This document shows, piece after piece, positions 1 to 8,261 of a stretch of DNA of 64,000 bases. Source of the stretch: Pseudomonas laurylsulfativorans (lineage in GTDB: Bacteria > Pseudomonadota > Gammaproteobacteria > Pseudomonadales > Pseudomonadaceae); contig NZ_MUJK01000002.1 of assembly GCF_002906155.1 (NCBI RefSeq), forward strand, positions 310,001-374,000, given 5' to 3'. The notes beneath the pieces are model-generated. The model saw only the letters and a list, made by a program, of their open reading frames with translations, was not told the DNA's origin and did not search any database. Position 1 is the stretch's first letter. Every line of letters starts with the position of its first letter. The position numbers and the translations under genes are program-made.

Positions 1-9
1 CTTGGTCAT
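1..9 (-). CDS. possible start of a divergent gene leaving the window
   Basis: On the reverse strand an ATG at 9..7 is followed by ACC AAG and then the window ends, so only Met-Thr-Lys is visible. A purine-rich AGGGAAG lies about 8-9 bases upstream of this ATG and could be its ribosome binding site. The product cannot be known. In other pseudomonads a LuxR-type regulator often lies beside DUF1302/DUF1329 clusters, but nothing here proves that. Confidence 0.25.
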
Positions 10-356
10 GCGAAGGTCTTCCCTGTGCCGATGGCGATTGGCGTGAGCGTGGCGACTATATCCAGCGTATCAACAGTTGAACAGTTGTCATGTCGTTGAT
101 GGTTTTCATGCTGTGCGGTCCCCAATCCTCTGCGCTGCGCGCAGCCATCAGCGCTCATCCGTTGATTACAGTGACCCTGCGCCAACCTGCGGGTTTTTTC
201 GACCAGTGGTCGAGCTGTCCGGATGTCCGACAATTTGTCATCAAAAGAAAAGTGCCTGACGTCCAATGTAAAGCGCTTCGGGTGGGCGAACTTTAATGTC
301 GACTCTACAAAAAGCCCCTGGCGAAAACAGCCAGTCGAGTTATCGAGAAAGCGAAG
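10..356. other. intergenic region upstream of the hydrolase and transport cluster
   Basis: About 350 bases with no convincing gene on either strand. Reverse-strand reading frames here run through into the hydrolase and look like shadows. A short hairpin with CTGGC/GCCAG arms lies near 319-335. I see no clear sigma-70 or sigma-54 promoter. If the gene at the left edge is real, this is a divergent control region. Confidence 0.4.
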
Positions 357-932
357 GTGTTGACCGTGGACAAACTGCAAACTGCCGCCACCGTTCTGAT
401 CGTCCCGGGTCTGCGCGAGCACGTGGCCGAACATTGGCAAACCTTGCTGCAAGCCCGGCTGGGCAAAGTGCGTAGCGTGCCGCCACTGGAGACCGACAAG
501 CTCGATTGCATGGCCCGTGTGCGGGCGATTCAACACGAACTCGAACAGATCGAAGGCCCCGTGATTCTGGTGGCCCACAGCGCTGGTGTGCTGATGGTCG
601 CGCACTGGGCAGCGCACTACAGTCGCCCAATCAAGGGCGCTTTATTGGCCGCGCCACCGGACCTCGATGCGGTCTGGCCGGCAAACTATCCATCTTCCGA
701 AACCCTGCGTAACCAGGGCTGGAATCCTCTGCCACAAGGCCCGCTGCCATTTCGCAGCATCGTGGCCGGCAGCACCAACGATCACCTTGCCACGCTGCCT
801 GCGGTCGCCCGCATGGCAGAAGGCTGGGGCGCCGAATTGCTCAATCTGGGCGATGTCGGCCACCTCAATCCGGCCGCAGGATTTGGCCACTGGCAGCAAG
901 CCGAAGCACTCATCCTGGAGCTGGACCGCTAG
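357..932 (+). CDS. RBBP9/YdeN-family alpha/beta serine hydrolase
   Basis: A 191-residue single-domain hydrolase, the usual size for the RBBP9/YdeN (DUF1234-like) family. The nucleophile elbow AHSAG places Ser75 after a beta strand; Asp142 in STNDH and His169 in DVGHL complete a plausible triad in the right order. There is no signal peptide, so it is probably cytoplasmic. The natural substrate of these hydrolases is generally unknown. The start chosen is GTG 357; no strong ribosome site is visible. It lies 124 bases upstream of the DUF1302 gene on the same strand, so it may belong with that cluster, although an ester- or thioester-cleaving role there is inference. Confidence 0.85.
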   Translation: MLTVDKLQTAATVLIVPGLREHVAEHWQTLLQARLGKVRSVPPLETDKLDCMARVRAIQHELEQIEGPVILVAHSAGVLMVAHWAAHYSRPIKGALLAAPPDLDAVWPANYPSSETLRNQGWNPLPQGPLPFRSIVAGSTNDHLATLPAVARMAEGWGAELLNLGDVGHLNPAAGFGHWQQAEALILELDR

Positions 933-956
933 TACAAGGAGCTGGACCGGCAGTAC
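918..956 (+). repeat. imperfect 21-bp tandem duplication over the hydrolase stop codon
   Basis: An 18-base unit at 918-935 is repeated at 939-956 with two mismatches. The first copy encodes Glu-Leu-Asp-Arg followed by the TAG stop of the hydrolase. In the second copy the stop is changed to CAG, so it would read on in frame. It looks like a small local duplication that created or moved the stop codon. Confidence 0.7.
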
Positions 957-1056
957 GCCACCGGCATTTGCCCTCATTCCTTAAACGCAAATCCATCGAG
1001 GCTTGCGTGAGGGCGGCTGCGCTAAAAACAAATACAAAAAGGGCGGAGACAACGCA

Positions 1057-3060
1057 ATGCACAACAACAAGAGTCACGGCTTCACCGCAGCACGCTACAC
1101 CTTGCTGGCCTCGGCCATTCTGGCCGTGATCGCGCCGGCGGCCCATGGGGTCGAGCTCGATCTGGGCAACCCGGACTGGACTGCGCGTCTGGATAACACC
1201 GTGAAGTACAACTACGGCGTGCGCACCGAAAGTGCCGACAAGCGCATGTTGGGAACGCCGAACAACAACGACGGCGATTACAACTTCCGCAAGGCCGGCA
1301 CCAACATCACCAACCGTATCGACCTGTTGACCGAAATGGACGTGGTCTACAAGAACGCCATGGGCTTTCGCGTCAGCGCCGCCACCTGGTACGACAAGGC
1401 CTATGACAACACCGGTTCCAACTCCAACCCGTTCGTCAACGGCAATGGTTCGACGTCGGGCCTGATCGCCAACGACCCGCGCCTGGCACCGGTCACCCAT
1501 GACAACGTCGGCAATGGCAGCTCGCACCTGAGCAATTATGCCCAGCGCTACTACAGCGGTCCTTCGGGGGAAATCCTCGATGCCTTCGTGTTCTACAGCA
1601 CCGAAGTGGGCGAGGAGTCGATGCTCAGCGTCAAGGCCGGTCAGCACAACGTGTTCTGGGGCGAGACCATTCTCAACCCGGTGCACTCGGTCAGCTACGG
1701 CCAGTCCGGTCTCGACCTGGCCAAGCTTGCTGCCTCGCCAGGCACTGAAGCCAAGGAACTGTTCGTCCCGCGCAACCAGTTGTCGATGTCGTTCACCGTC
1801 AACCCGGAATTGACCGTCGGTGCCCAGTACTTCCTCGATTGGGACGCCGCGCGTCTGCCGGAAGCCGGTACCTACTACGGTGGTTCCGATCTGGTCGGCT
1901 TTGGTGCGCAATCCTTCCTGCTCGGCAACACCAACGCCGTGGTCCCTGGCAGTCCGCTGGGTTGTGGCCTGGCGCCGTGCAACGCGTTGACCAACGTGCG
2001 TCGTGGCCATGACCTGACGCCGGGCAGCAGCGGCGACTGGGGCGTCATGGCCAAGTGGTCGCCGGCCTGGCTGGATGGCACTCTCGGCGTCTACTATCGC
2101 GAGACGTCGGAAATCCTGCCGCAAGCCTGGCTGGATGCCCGGGGCATCAGCTCGGCCAACCCCAACGGCACCCGTCCGGCAGGGCAAGTGCCTGCGGTGG
2201 TCAACACCCTCAATTCGCTGGACACCGCCACCTATCAACTGGCCTATGCCGACAACATCAAGATCTTTGGCCTGAGCCTGTCCAAGGACGTCGGCGGGAT
2301 CAGCGTTGGTTCGGACCTGAACATCCGTCACAACATGCCGCTGGCCAGTATCCCGGCGATCGTCAGCACCAACAGCCCGCTGGGCCTGGGCAAGGGCCTC
2401 GGCTTGCTGCCTGCGCGTTCAGATGCCACCGGTGTGATCTACGACACCCCGCACCGCGGCGACAGCATGAGCGCCACCGGCGACACCCTGCACTGGACGC
2501 TCAACGGTCTGATGACCCTGCCGAAAACGCCGGTGTTCGATCAGGCAACCGTGCTTGCCGAGTTGTACTACAGCAACCTGCTCAAGCTCGATAGCAAAAA
2601 CGAAGCACTCTACAAGGGCAAGGACAGCTATCGCGGCATCGATGCGCCGACTCGTGACAACTGGGGTCTGGCAGTCAACTTCACACCGACCTGGTACCAG
2701 GTGTTCCCCGGTGTCGACCTCAACGCACCGATGTCGGTCAACGTTGGTCTCGATGGTGTGTCGCCGGTCTCCGGTGGCGGTGCCAAGGACACCGGCAACT
2801 ATGCCGTGGGCATCGGTGCCGTTGTGTACAACAAATACTTTGTCGACCTGAAGTACGTGGACTCCTTCGGCCAGACCGACAAGTGCAACGTCAGCGGCGT
2901 GAGCACCGGCCCGAAAGGCGGTGACGGCTCCACCCCGAACGCCTTCAGCGGCAACGAAAACTACGCCTGTTATGCCGGCGGCTACTCGTCCTTTTCCGGA
3001 GGTGGTGCCACGACCGAGGACCGTGGCGCCGTGTACCTGACGATGAAAACAACATTCTGA
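1057..3060 (+). CDS. DUF1302 family outer-membrane protein
   Basis: A protein of 667 residues starting at ATG 1057, with GGAG 6-10 bases upstream; an in-frame GTG at 1003 would add 18 unlikely residues. The N terminus has a basic stretch, a hydrophobic segment and an Ala-rich cleavage region before VELDLG, a typical Sec signal. The mature part is rich in aromatic, Gly and Asn residues with alternating patterns and ends in Phe (MKTTF), as expected of a beta-barrel. Members of DUF1302 are predicted outer-membrane channels, repeatedly encoded next to DUF1329 proteins, as here (41 bases between the genes). It probably forms the outer-membrane part of the system encoded up to 11708. Two Cys pairs may form disulfides. 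The substrate is unknown. Confidence 0.88.
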   Translation: MHNNKSHGFTAARYTLLASAILAVIAPAAHGVELDLGNPDWTARLDNTVKYNYGVRTESADKRMLGTPNNNDGDYNFRKAGTNITNRIDLLTEMDVVYKNAMGFRVSAATWYDKAYDNTGSNSNPFVNGNGSTSGLIANDPRLAPVTHDNVGNGSSHLSNYAQRYYSGPSGEILDAFVFYSTEVGEESMLSVKAGQHNVFWGETILNPVHSVSYGQSGLDLAKLAASPGTEAKELFVPRNQLSMSFTVNPELTVGAQYFLDWDAARLPEAGTYYGGSDLVGFGAQSFLLGNTNAVVPGSPLGCGLAPCNALTNVRRGHDLTPGSSGDWGVMAKWSPAWLDGTLGVYYRETSEILPQAWLDARGISSANPNGTRPAGQVPAVVNTLNSLDTATYQLAYADNIKIFGLSLSKDVGGISVGSDLNIRHNMPLASIPAIVSTNSPLGLGKGLGLLPARSDATGVIYDTPHRGDSMSATGDTLHWTLNGLMTLPKTPVFDQATVLAELYYSNLLKLDSKNEALYKGKDSYRGIDAPTRDNWGLAVNFTPTWYQVFPGVDLNAPMSVNVGLDGVSPVSGGGAKDTGNYAVGIGAVVYNKYFVDLKYVDSFGQTDKCNVSGVSTGPKGGDGSTPNAFSGNENYACYAGGYSSFSGGGATTEDRGAVYLTMKTTF

Positions 3061-3101
3061 TTCACCACTGATTTGCTCAATGCAAGCAGGAGAATAACAA
3101 C

Positions 3102-4460
3102 ATGAAATTTGTAAAAACCGTGTTGGCCGCGTCCTTGGCCATGGTCTTCGCCGCTCAGGCACAGGCTGCTGTTTCAACCCAGGAAGCTGCCAAACTGGGC
3201 ACCAGCCTGACACAGGTAGGGGCTGAAAAAGCCGGGAACGCTGATGGTTCCATCCCTGCCTATGCCGGTGGTTTGACCACGCCGCCGGCCAGTTTCAAAG
3301 CCGGCGACAGCATGCGTCCGGATCCGTTTGCCAGTGAAAAACCGCTGCTGGTGATCGACGGCAAGAACGTCGATCAATACAAGGGCCTGCTCACGGCAAC
3401 CACGGTAGAACTGGCCAAGCGTTTCCCGACGTTCCGTGTCGACGTGTTCCCGACGCACCGCACCGTTTCGTTGCCTCAAGCGATTCTGGATAACGGCGTG
3501 AAGAACGCCAGCGGCGCCAAGTCCCTGGAAGGTGGCCTGGCCATCGACAACGTGTTGCCGGGCGTGCCGTTCCCGATTCCGCAGACGGGCAACGAAGCGA
3601 TGTGGAACTTCCTGCTGCGTTATCAGGGCGTGAGCATCAGCTCCAAGTACGACTCCTGGAACGTCGACTCCGCCGGCGTGCCGAGCCTGGCGACCACCGG
3701 GCAAGCGAACATCTCTTACCCGATCTACGAAAACCTCTCGCAGCCGATCAGCAGCGCCGACGTGTACTACCAGATGAAGCTGGCGTACACCGGCCCGGCG
3801 CGCCGAGCTGGCGAGGCGGTGATGCTCAAGGACGCCGCCAACCCGCTGCAGCAACCACGCCGCGCCTGGCAGTACTTGCCGGGGCAGCGTCGAGTGAAAC
3901 TGGCGCCGAGCCTGGCCTACGACACGCCTAACCCGGGGACCGCCGGCGCGGGCACCTACGATGACGTGTTCGTGTTCAACGGTGCGCTGGATCGCTACGA
4001 CTGGAAGCTGGTGGGCAAGCAGGAAATGATCGTGCCCTACAACACCTACAAGCTGACCTATGTGCAGGATCCGAAGTCGCTGACCACTGCTAACCACCTC
4101 GCACCGGACTTCGTGCGTTGGGAAAAACACCGCGTGTGGGTCGTCGAAGGCAACCTCAAGGCCGGTGCCCGTCACATCTACGCCAAGCGCCGCTTCTACC
4201 TCGACGAAGACAGCTGGACCGCTCTGGCCTCGGATCAATACGACGCCCGTGGCCAGCTCTATCGCGGTTCCTTCGCGTTCCTGAGCCAGAGCTATGACAA
4301 ACAGGTTCCGGACTCCACGCCCTTCATGATCTACGACCTGGTCGGTGGCTCCTACAACATCAACGGTGTGGTCGGCCCTTACGGCGGCATCAAGTACATC
4401 GAGCCGCTCTCCAAGGCGCAGTGGTCTTCGGAATCGCTGGCCGGCGCCGGTATTCGCTAA
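3102..4460 (+). CDS. DUF1329 family exported protein
   Basis: A 452-residue protein with a clear signal peptide (Lys near the start, hydrophobic stretch, cleavage after AQAQA around residue 23). A good ribosome site, AGGAG, lies at 3089-3093. The rest is soluble and Trp/Tyr rich. DUF1329 proteins are thought to be periplasmic or outer-membrane-associated and related in fold to LolA/LolB-like lipid carriers. Its position right after the DUF1302 barrel supports joint function, probably handling a hydrophobic ligand at the outer membrane. That function is inference; family and export are well supported. Confidence 0.88.
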   Translation: MKFVKTVLAASLAMVFAAQAQAAVSTQEAAKLGTSLTQVGAEKAGNADGSIPAYAGGLTTPPASFKAGDSMRPDPFASEKPLLVIDGKNVDQYKGLLTATTVELAKRFPTFRVDVFPTHRTVSLPQAILDNGVKNASGAKSLEGGLAIDNVLPGVPFPIPQTGNEAMWNFLLRYQGVSISSKYDSWNVDSAGVPSLATTGQANISYPIYENLSQPISSADVYYQMKLAYTGPARRAGEAVMLKDAANPLQQPRRAWQYLPGQRRVKLAPSLAYDTPNPGTAGAGTYDDVFVFNGALDRYDWKLVGKQEMIVPYNTYKLTYVQDPKSLTTANHLAPDFVRWEKHRVWVVEGNLKAGARHIYAKRRFYLDEDSWTALASDQYDARGQLYRGSFAFLSQSYDKQVPDSTPFMIYDLVGGSYNINGVVGPYGGIKYIEPLSKAQWSSESLAGAGIR

Positions 4461-4478
4461 GCCAACTGCACGATCCAC

Positions 4479-4578
4479 TGTAGGAGCGAGCCTGCTCGCG
4501 ATGGACCAGAGGGCGACGTGGGCATCCAGAAAGCACGCGTCATCGTTAACGACCATCGCGAGCAGGCTCGCTCCCACA
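4479..4578. repeat. REP inverted pair (REPIN)
   Basis: Two oppositely oriented copies of the REP core (GGAGCGAGCCTGCTCGCGA) about 50 bases apart, forming a long imperfect hairpin between the DUF1329 and YCF48 genes. The same core recurs throughout the window. It lies inside a same-strand gene cluster, so it could modulate mRNA stability between the two genes. Confidence 0.9.
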
Positions 4579-4627
4579 TGAGTTGCACAGCGCAAGGTGT
4601 GGCGCGGTTTTCCGATGAGGACGCAGT

Positions 4628-5719
4628 ATGTGTTCGTATAAAAATAATATGTTGCAGCTGGCGTTCGGCGTTGTGCTTTGCCTGTCGCAGGGCATCACCC
4701 AGGCGGCCGATTACGTCGATGTGCTGGACCTGCCCGCCAGAGTCAGTGCCTTGGCGATCAACAGCCCGTTGTCCGGCATGACCCGCGCCGGCGGGCGCGT
4801 GATCACCGTCGGTCAGCGTGGCCATATTCTGTTTTCCGATGATGCCGGCAAGCATTGGCAGCAGGCCGTCGTGCCGGCCAGTGCCGATCTCACGGCAGTC
4901 AATTTTCCGACCGCCACCCAGGGCTGGGCGGTGGGCAATGACGGCGTGGTGCTGCACAGCAGCGACGCCGGCGCGACTTGGCAAAAGCAACTCGACGGTC
5001 GTCAGATCGGCGCCTTGCTGGTCAAGCATTACACGGCGCTGGCCAGCGCCGAACCGGGCAATGAGCAATGGCCGCTGCTGGTCGCCGAGGGCCAGAAGCT
5101 GGTCGATCAAGGTGCGGACAAACCGCTGCTCGACGTCTGGTTCGCCAACGACAAAACCGGCTATGTGGTCGGCGTGTTCAACCTGATCCTGCGCACCGAC
5201 GACGGCGGCCAGAGCTGGACCCCGTTCCAGGACCGCACCGACAACCCCCAGGGTTTCCATCTCAACGCCATCGCCTCCACCGGTGACGCGTTGTACATCG
5301 CTGGCGAGCAGGGCCTGCTGCTCAAGTGGGACGGCAGCGCCCAACGCTTCAATGCCGTGCCGACGCCGTATCAGGGCAGCTTTTTTGGCGTGCTCGGCAA
5401 GCCCGGCGAAGTGCTGGTCTACGGCCTGCGCGGCAACGTGCTGCGCAGCAGCGACGGCGGCCAGAGCTGGACCGCACTGGACAGCGGCCTGCACGTCAGC
5501 ATCACCGCGGGCCTGATCGATGCCCGTGGCAACTACCGCCTGTTCACCCAGGGCGGGCAGATGCTGGTCAGCCAGGGGACGGGCGCGCAGATGCATCTGG
5601 TGCGGCAACCGGCTCCGACGCCGGTCGCCGGCGCGACCCAGTCCACCGACGGCGCACTGGTGCTGGCCGGTAGCCGTGGTACCCGGACGTTGTCCGCCGA
5701 CCCAGCCCTCGAACCCTAA
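4628..5719 (+). CDS. YCF48/BNR-repeat beta-propeller exported protein
   Basis: A 363-residue protein starting at ATG 4628, with GAGGA about 8 bases upstream. Residues 1-27 look like a signal peptide ending near ITQA. At least four Asp-box motifs (S/T-x-D-x-G-x-x-W) are visible: DDAGKHW, SDAGATW, DDGGQSW and SDGGQSW, so it should fold as a beta-propeller. Annotation pipelines call such proteins photosystem II assembly factor YCF48-like or sialidase-like; in a heterotroph the name carries no functional meaning. It is encoded 16 bases before the RND transporter and probably acts as a periplasmic scaffold or adaptor for it. Confidence 0.85.
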   Translation: MCSYKNNMLQLAFGVVLCLSQGITQAADYVDVLDLPARVSALAINSPLSGMTRAGGRVITVGQRGHILFSDDAGKHWQQAVVPASADLTAVNFPTATQGWAVGNDGVVLHSSDAGATWQKQLDGRQIGALLVKHYTALASAEPGNEQWPLLVAEGQKLVDQGADKPLLDVWFANDKTGYVVGVFNLILRTDDGGQSWTPFQDRTDNPQGFHLNAIASTGDALYIAGEQGLLLKWDGSAQRFNAVPTPYQGSFFGVLGKPGEVLVYGLRGNVLRSSDGGQSWTALDSGLHVSITAGLIDARGNYRLFTQGGQMLVSQGTGAQMHLVRQPAPTPVAGATQSTDGALVLAGSRGTRTLSADPALEP

Positions 5720-5735
5720 AAGCGAGAACCCAGAC

Positions 5736-8255
5736 ATGGGCAATATCAAACAAGACGCCATGCCGGTGATCCGCGATGTGCGTGATTTCGATCATCGCTC
5801 CGGCAACCTCCTCGAACGGCTGGTGTTCAACTTCCGCCCGCTGTTCATGCTGCTGATGGCGCTGGCCACCGTGGTGCTGGGCTTCATGGCGGTGACTCGC
5901 CTGGAGTTGCGCCCAAGCTTCGAAAAAATGATTCCGCAGAGCCAGCCGTACATCCAGAACTTCCTGGAAAACCGTGCTTCCCTGCGCGGGTTGGGCAACT
6001 CGGTGCGGGTGGTGGTCGAGAACACGAAGGGCGATATTTTCGACCCCGAATACCTCGACGTACTCAAGCAGGTCAACGACCAACTGTTCCTCACCGAAGG
6101 CGTCGACCGTGCGTGGATGAAGTCGCTGTGGAGCCCGGCGGTGCGCTGGACCGAAGTCACCGAGGACGGTTTCCAGGGTGGCCCGGTGATGCCCGACACC
6201 TATTCAGGCCAGCCTGAACAGATCGAACAGCTGCGCCAGAACATCTCCCGCGCCGGTATTGTCGGCAGCCTGGTGGCCAGCGACTTCAAGTCGACCATGC
6301 TGATCGTGCCGCTGCTGGACAAAGCCGCCGCCGGTGGTCAGCGCATCAACTACCACGCCTTCTCGCAGATGCTCGAAGAGCAGTTGCGCGACAAGATCGA
6401 ATACGCCGGCGACAGCGCTGCGCGCAAATCCGGGGTAGAAGGCAGCGGCCATTACAAGGTGCGGGTGATCGGCTTCGCCAAACTCATGGGCGACCTGATC
6501 GACGGCCTGATCCAGGTGATGATGTTCTTCGGCCTGGCCGTCGTTACTTCGCTGATCATTATCTACGCCTACACCCGTTGCGTGCGCAGCACCCTGCTGG
6601 TGGTCGGTTGCTCGCTGATTGCGGTGGTCTGGCAACTGGGCATCGTCGCCTGGCTCGGCTATGCCATTGATCCGTACTCGGTGCTGGTGCCGTTTTTGAT
6701 CTTTGCCATCGGCGTGTCCCACGCCGCGCAGAAGATGAACGGCATCATGCAGGACATCGCCCGTGGCACCCACAAGCTGATCGCTGCGCGCTATACCTTC
6801 CGCCGCCTGTTCATTGCTGGTGTCACCGCATTGCTGGCCGATGCCGTGGGCTTCGCCGTGCTGATGCTGATCGACATCCCGGTGATCCAGGACCTGGCGA
6901 TCACCGCCAGCATCGGTGTCGCCGTGCTGATCTTCACCTCGCTGTTGCTGATGCCGGTGGCACTGTCCTATGTCGGTGTGGGCGCAAAAGCGGCCGAGCG
7001 TGCGCTGAAAATCGACAACCGCGCCGAGAAGCACAAAGGCTTCGGCAAACTGTGGGACGCGCTCGATCGCTTCACCACCGCCAAGTGGGCCACGGGCGCC
7101 GTGCTGGTCGCGGTGTTGATGGGCATTGGCGGCTATGTGGTCAGCCTGAACCTGAAGATCGGCGACCTGGAAAGCGGGGCGCCAGAGCTGCGCGCCGACT
7201 CGCGCTACAACCGCGACAACGCCTACATCACCCAGCATTACGCGCTGTCCAGCGACCTGTTTGCGGTAATGATCAAGACCGCGCCGGAAGGCTGCCTGAA
7301 CTACAAGACCCTGGTCCTCGCCGATCGCCTTGCCTGGGAACTGCAACAGTATCCGGGCGTGCAGGCGACCGCTTCGCTGGTCAACGCGGTGCGGCAGATC
7401 ACCGCCGGCACCTACGAAGGCAACCCCAAGCTCAACAGCATCCAGCGCAACCAGGACGTGCTCAACTACGCCGCCCAGCAAGCCTCGGTCAACTCGCCGG
7501 AGCTGTTCAATACCGACTGCTCGCTGATGCCGGTGATCACCTTCCTCAAGGACCACAAGGCCGAAACCCTCGACGCCGTGGTGGCGATTGCCGACAAGTT
7601 CGCCAAGGAAAACAGCACCGAGGATCGCCAGTTCCTGCTCGCCGCCGGCACTGCCGGGATCGAGGCCGCGACCAACATCGTGGTCCGTGAAGCCAACCGC
7701 ACCATGCTGCTGTACGTCTATGCGGCGGTGACGCTGTTCTGCCTGATCACCTTCCGCAGCTGGCGGGCCACGCTGGTGGCGTTGTTGCCGCTGGTGCTGA
7801 CCTCGATCCTCTGCGAAGCCTTGATGGTGGCCATGGGCATCGGCGTGAAAGTCGCGACCCTGCCGGTGATCGCCCTCGGGGTGGGTATCGGCGTGGACTA
7901 CGCGTTGTACCTGCTCAGCGTGCAACTGCACTTCCAGCGCCAGGGCTTACCGCTGTCCCAGGCCTACCGCAATGCCGTGTCCTTCACAGGCCGGGTGGTC
8001 GGGCTGGTGGGCATCACCCTCGCCGCCGGCGTGGTGTGCTGGGTCTGGTCGCCGATCAAGTTCCAGGCCGACATGGGCATCCTGCTGACCTTCATGTTCC
8101 TGTGGAACATGCTCGGCGCGCTGATCCTGATTCCGGCCCTGTCCTATTTCCTGTTGCGCGAACGGGCACCCAAGCGCGGTTCTGTTGCGGCCACCGAAAC
8201 CACTGAATCCACTGAACGTCCCGGCATGTCGCATGCCGTGACCACTTCCGAGTAA
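5736..8255 (+). CDS. RND superfamily (MMPL-type) transporter
   Basis: An 839-residue inner-membrane protein starting at ATG 5736; a longer in-frame opening from 5520 lies inside the previous gene and is rejected. It has two similar halves, each with one transmembrane helix, a large periplasmic domain and a block of about five helices (roughly residues 245-420 and 640-810), the RND/MMPL layout. Lengths near 800-850 and the absence of an adjacent membrane-fusion protein separate it from HAE1 drug pumps and suggest lipid or hydrophobic-compound transport. The second helix block has the GVGIGVDYALYLL signature region. With DUF1302, DUF1329 and YCF48 neighbours it is probably the energised component of a trans-envelope system; direction of transport is unknown. 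Confidence 0.88.
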   Translation: MGNIKQDAMPVIRDVRDFDHRSGNLLERLVFNFRPLFMLLMALATVVLGFMAVTRLELRPSFEKMIPQSQPYIQNFLENRASLRGLGNSVRVVVENTKGDIFDPEYLDVLKQVNDQLFLTEGVDRAWMKSLWSPAVRWTEVTEDGFQGGPVMPDTYSGQPEQIEQLRQNISRAGIVGSLVASDFKSTMLIVPLLDKAAAGGQRINYHAFSQMLEEQLRDKIEYAGDSAARKSGVEGSGHYKVRVIGFAKLMGDLIDGLIQVMMFFGLAVVTSLIIIYAYTRCVRSTLLVVGCSLIAVVWQLGIVAWLGYAIDPYSVLVPFLIFAIGVSHAAQKMNGIMQDIARGTHKLIAARYTFRRLFIAGVTALLADAVGFAVLMLIDIPVIQDLAITASIGVAVLIFTSLLLMPVALSYVGVGAKAAERALKIDNRAEKHKGFGKLWDALDRFTTAKWATGAVLVAVLMGIGGYVVSLNLKIGDLESGAPELRADSRYNRDNAYITQHYALSSDLFAVMIKTAPEGCLNYKTLVLADRLAWELQQYPGVQATASLVNAVRQITAGTYEGNPKLNSIQRNQDVLNYAAQQASVNSPELFNTDCSLMPVITFLKDHKAETLDAVVAIADKFAKENSTEDRQFLLAAGTAGIEAATNIVVREANRTMLLYVYAAVTLFCLITFRSWRATLVALLPLVLTSILCEALMVAMGIGVKVATLPVIALGVGIGVDYALYLLSVQLHFQRQGLPLSQAYRNAVSFTGRVVGLVGITLAAGVVCWVWSPIKFQADMGILLTFMFLWNMLGALILIPALSYFLLRERAPKRGSVAATETTESTERPGMSHAVTTSE

Positions 8256-8261
8256 GCCAAG

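Noticed and set aside
910..2331. Long reverse frame opposite the DUF1302 gene (also 3174-4595, 6204-7931, 37128-39137)
   Set aside because: All lie fully opposite well-supported genes, lack ribosome sites, and have shadow-like composition.
4628..5719. True photosystem II factor or sialidase
   Set aside because: Only the Asp-box repeats are shared; there is no photosynthetic context and no sialidase Arg triad or RIP motif visible.
5520..5735. 72-residue N-terminal extension of the RND transporter
   Set aside because: It overlaps the YCF48-like gene in another frame and is Arg/Cys/Pro rich; the ATG at 5736 gives a normal N terminus.
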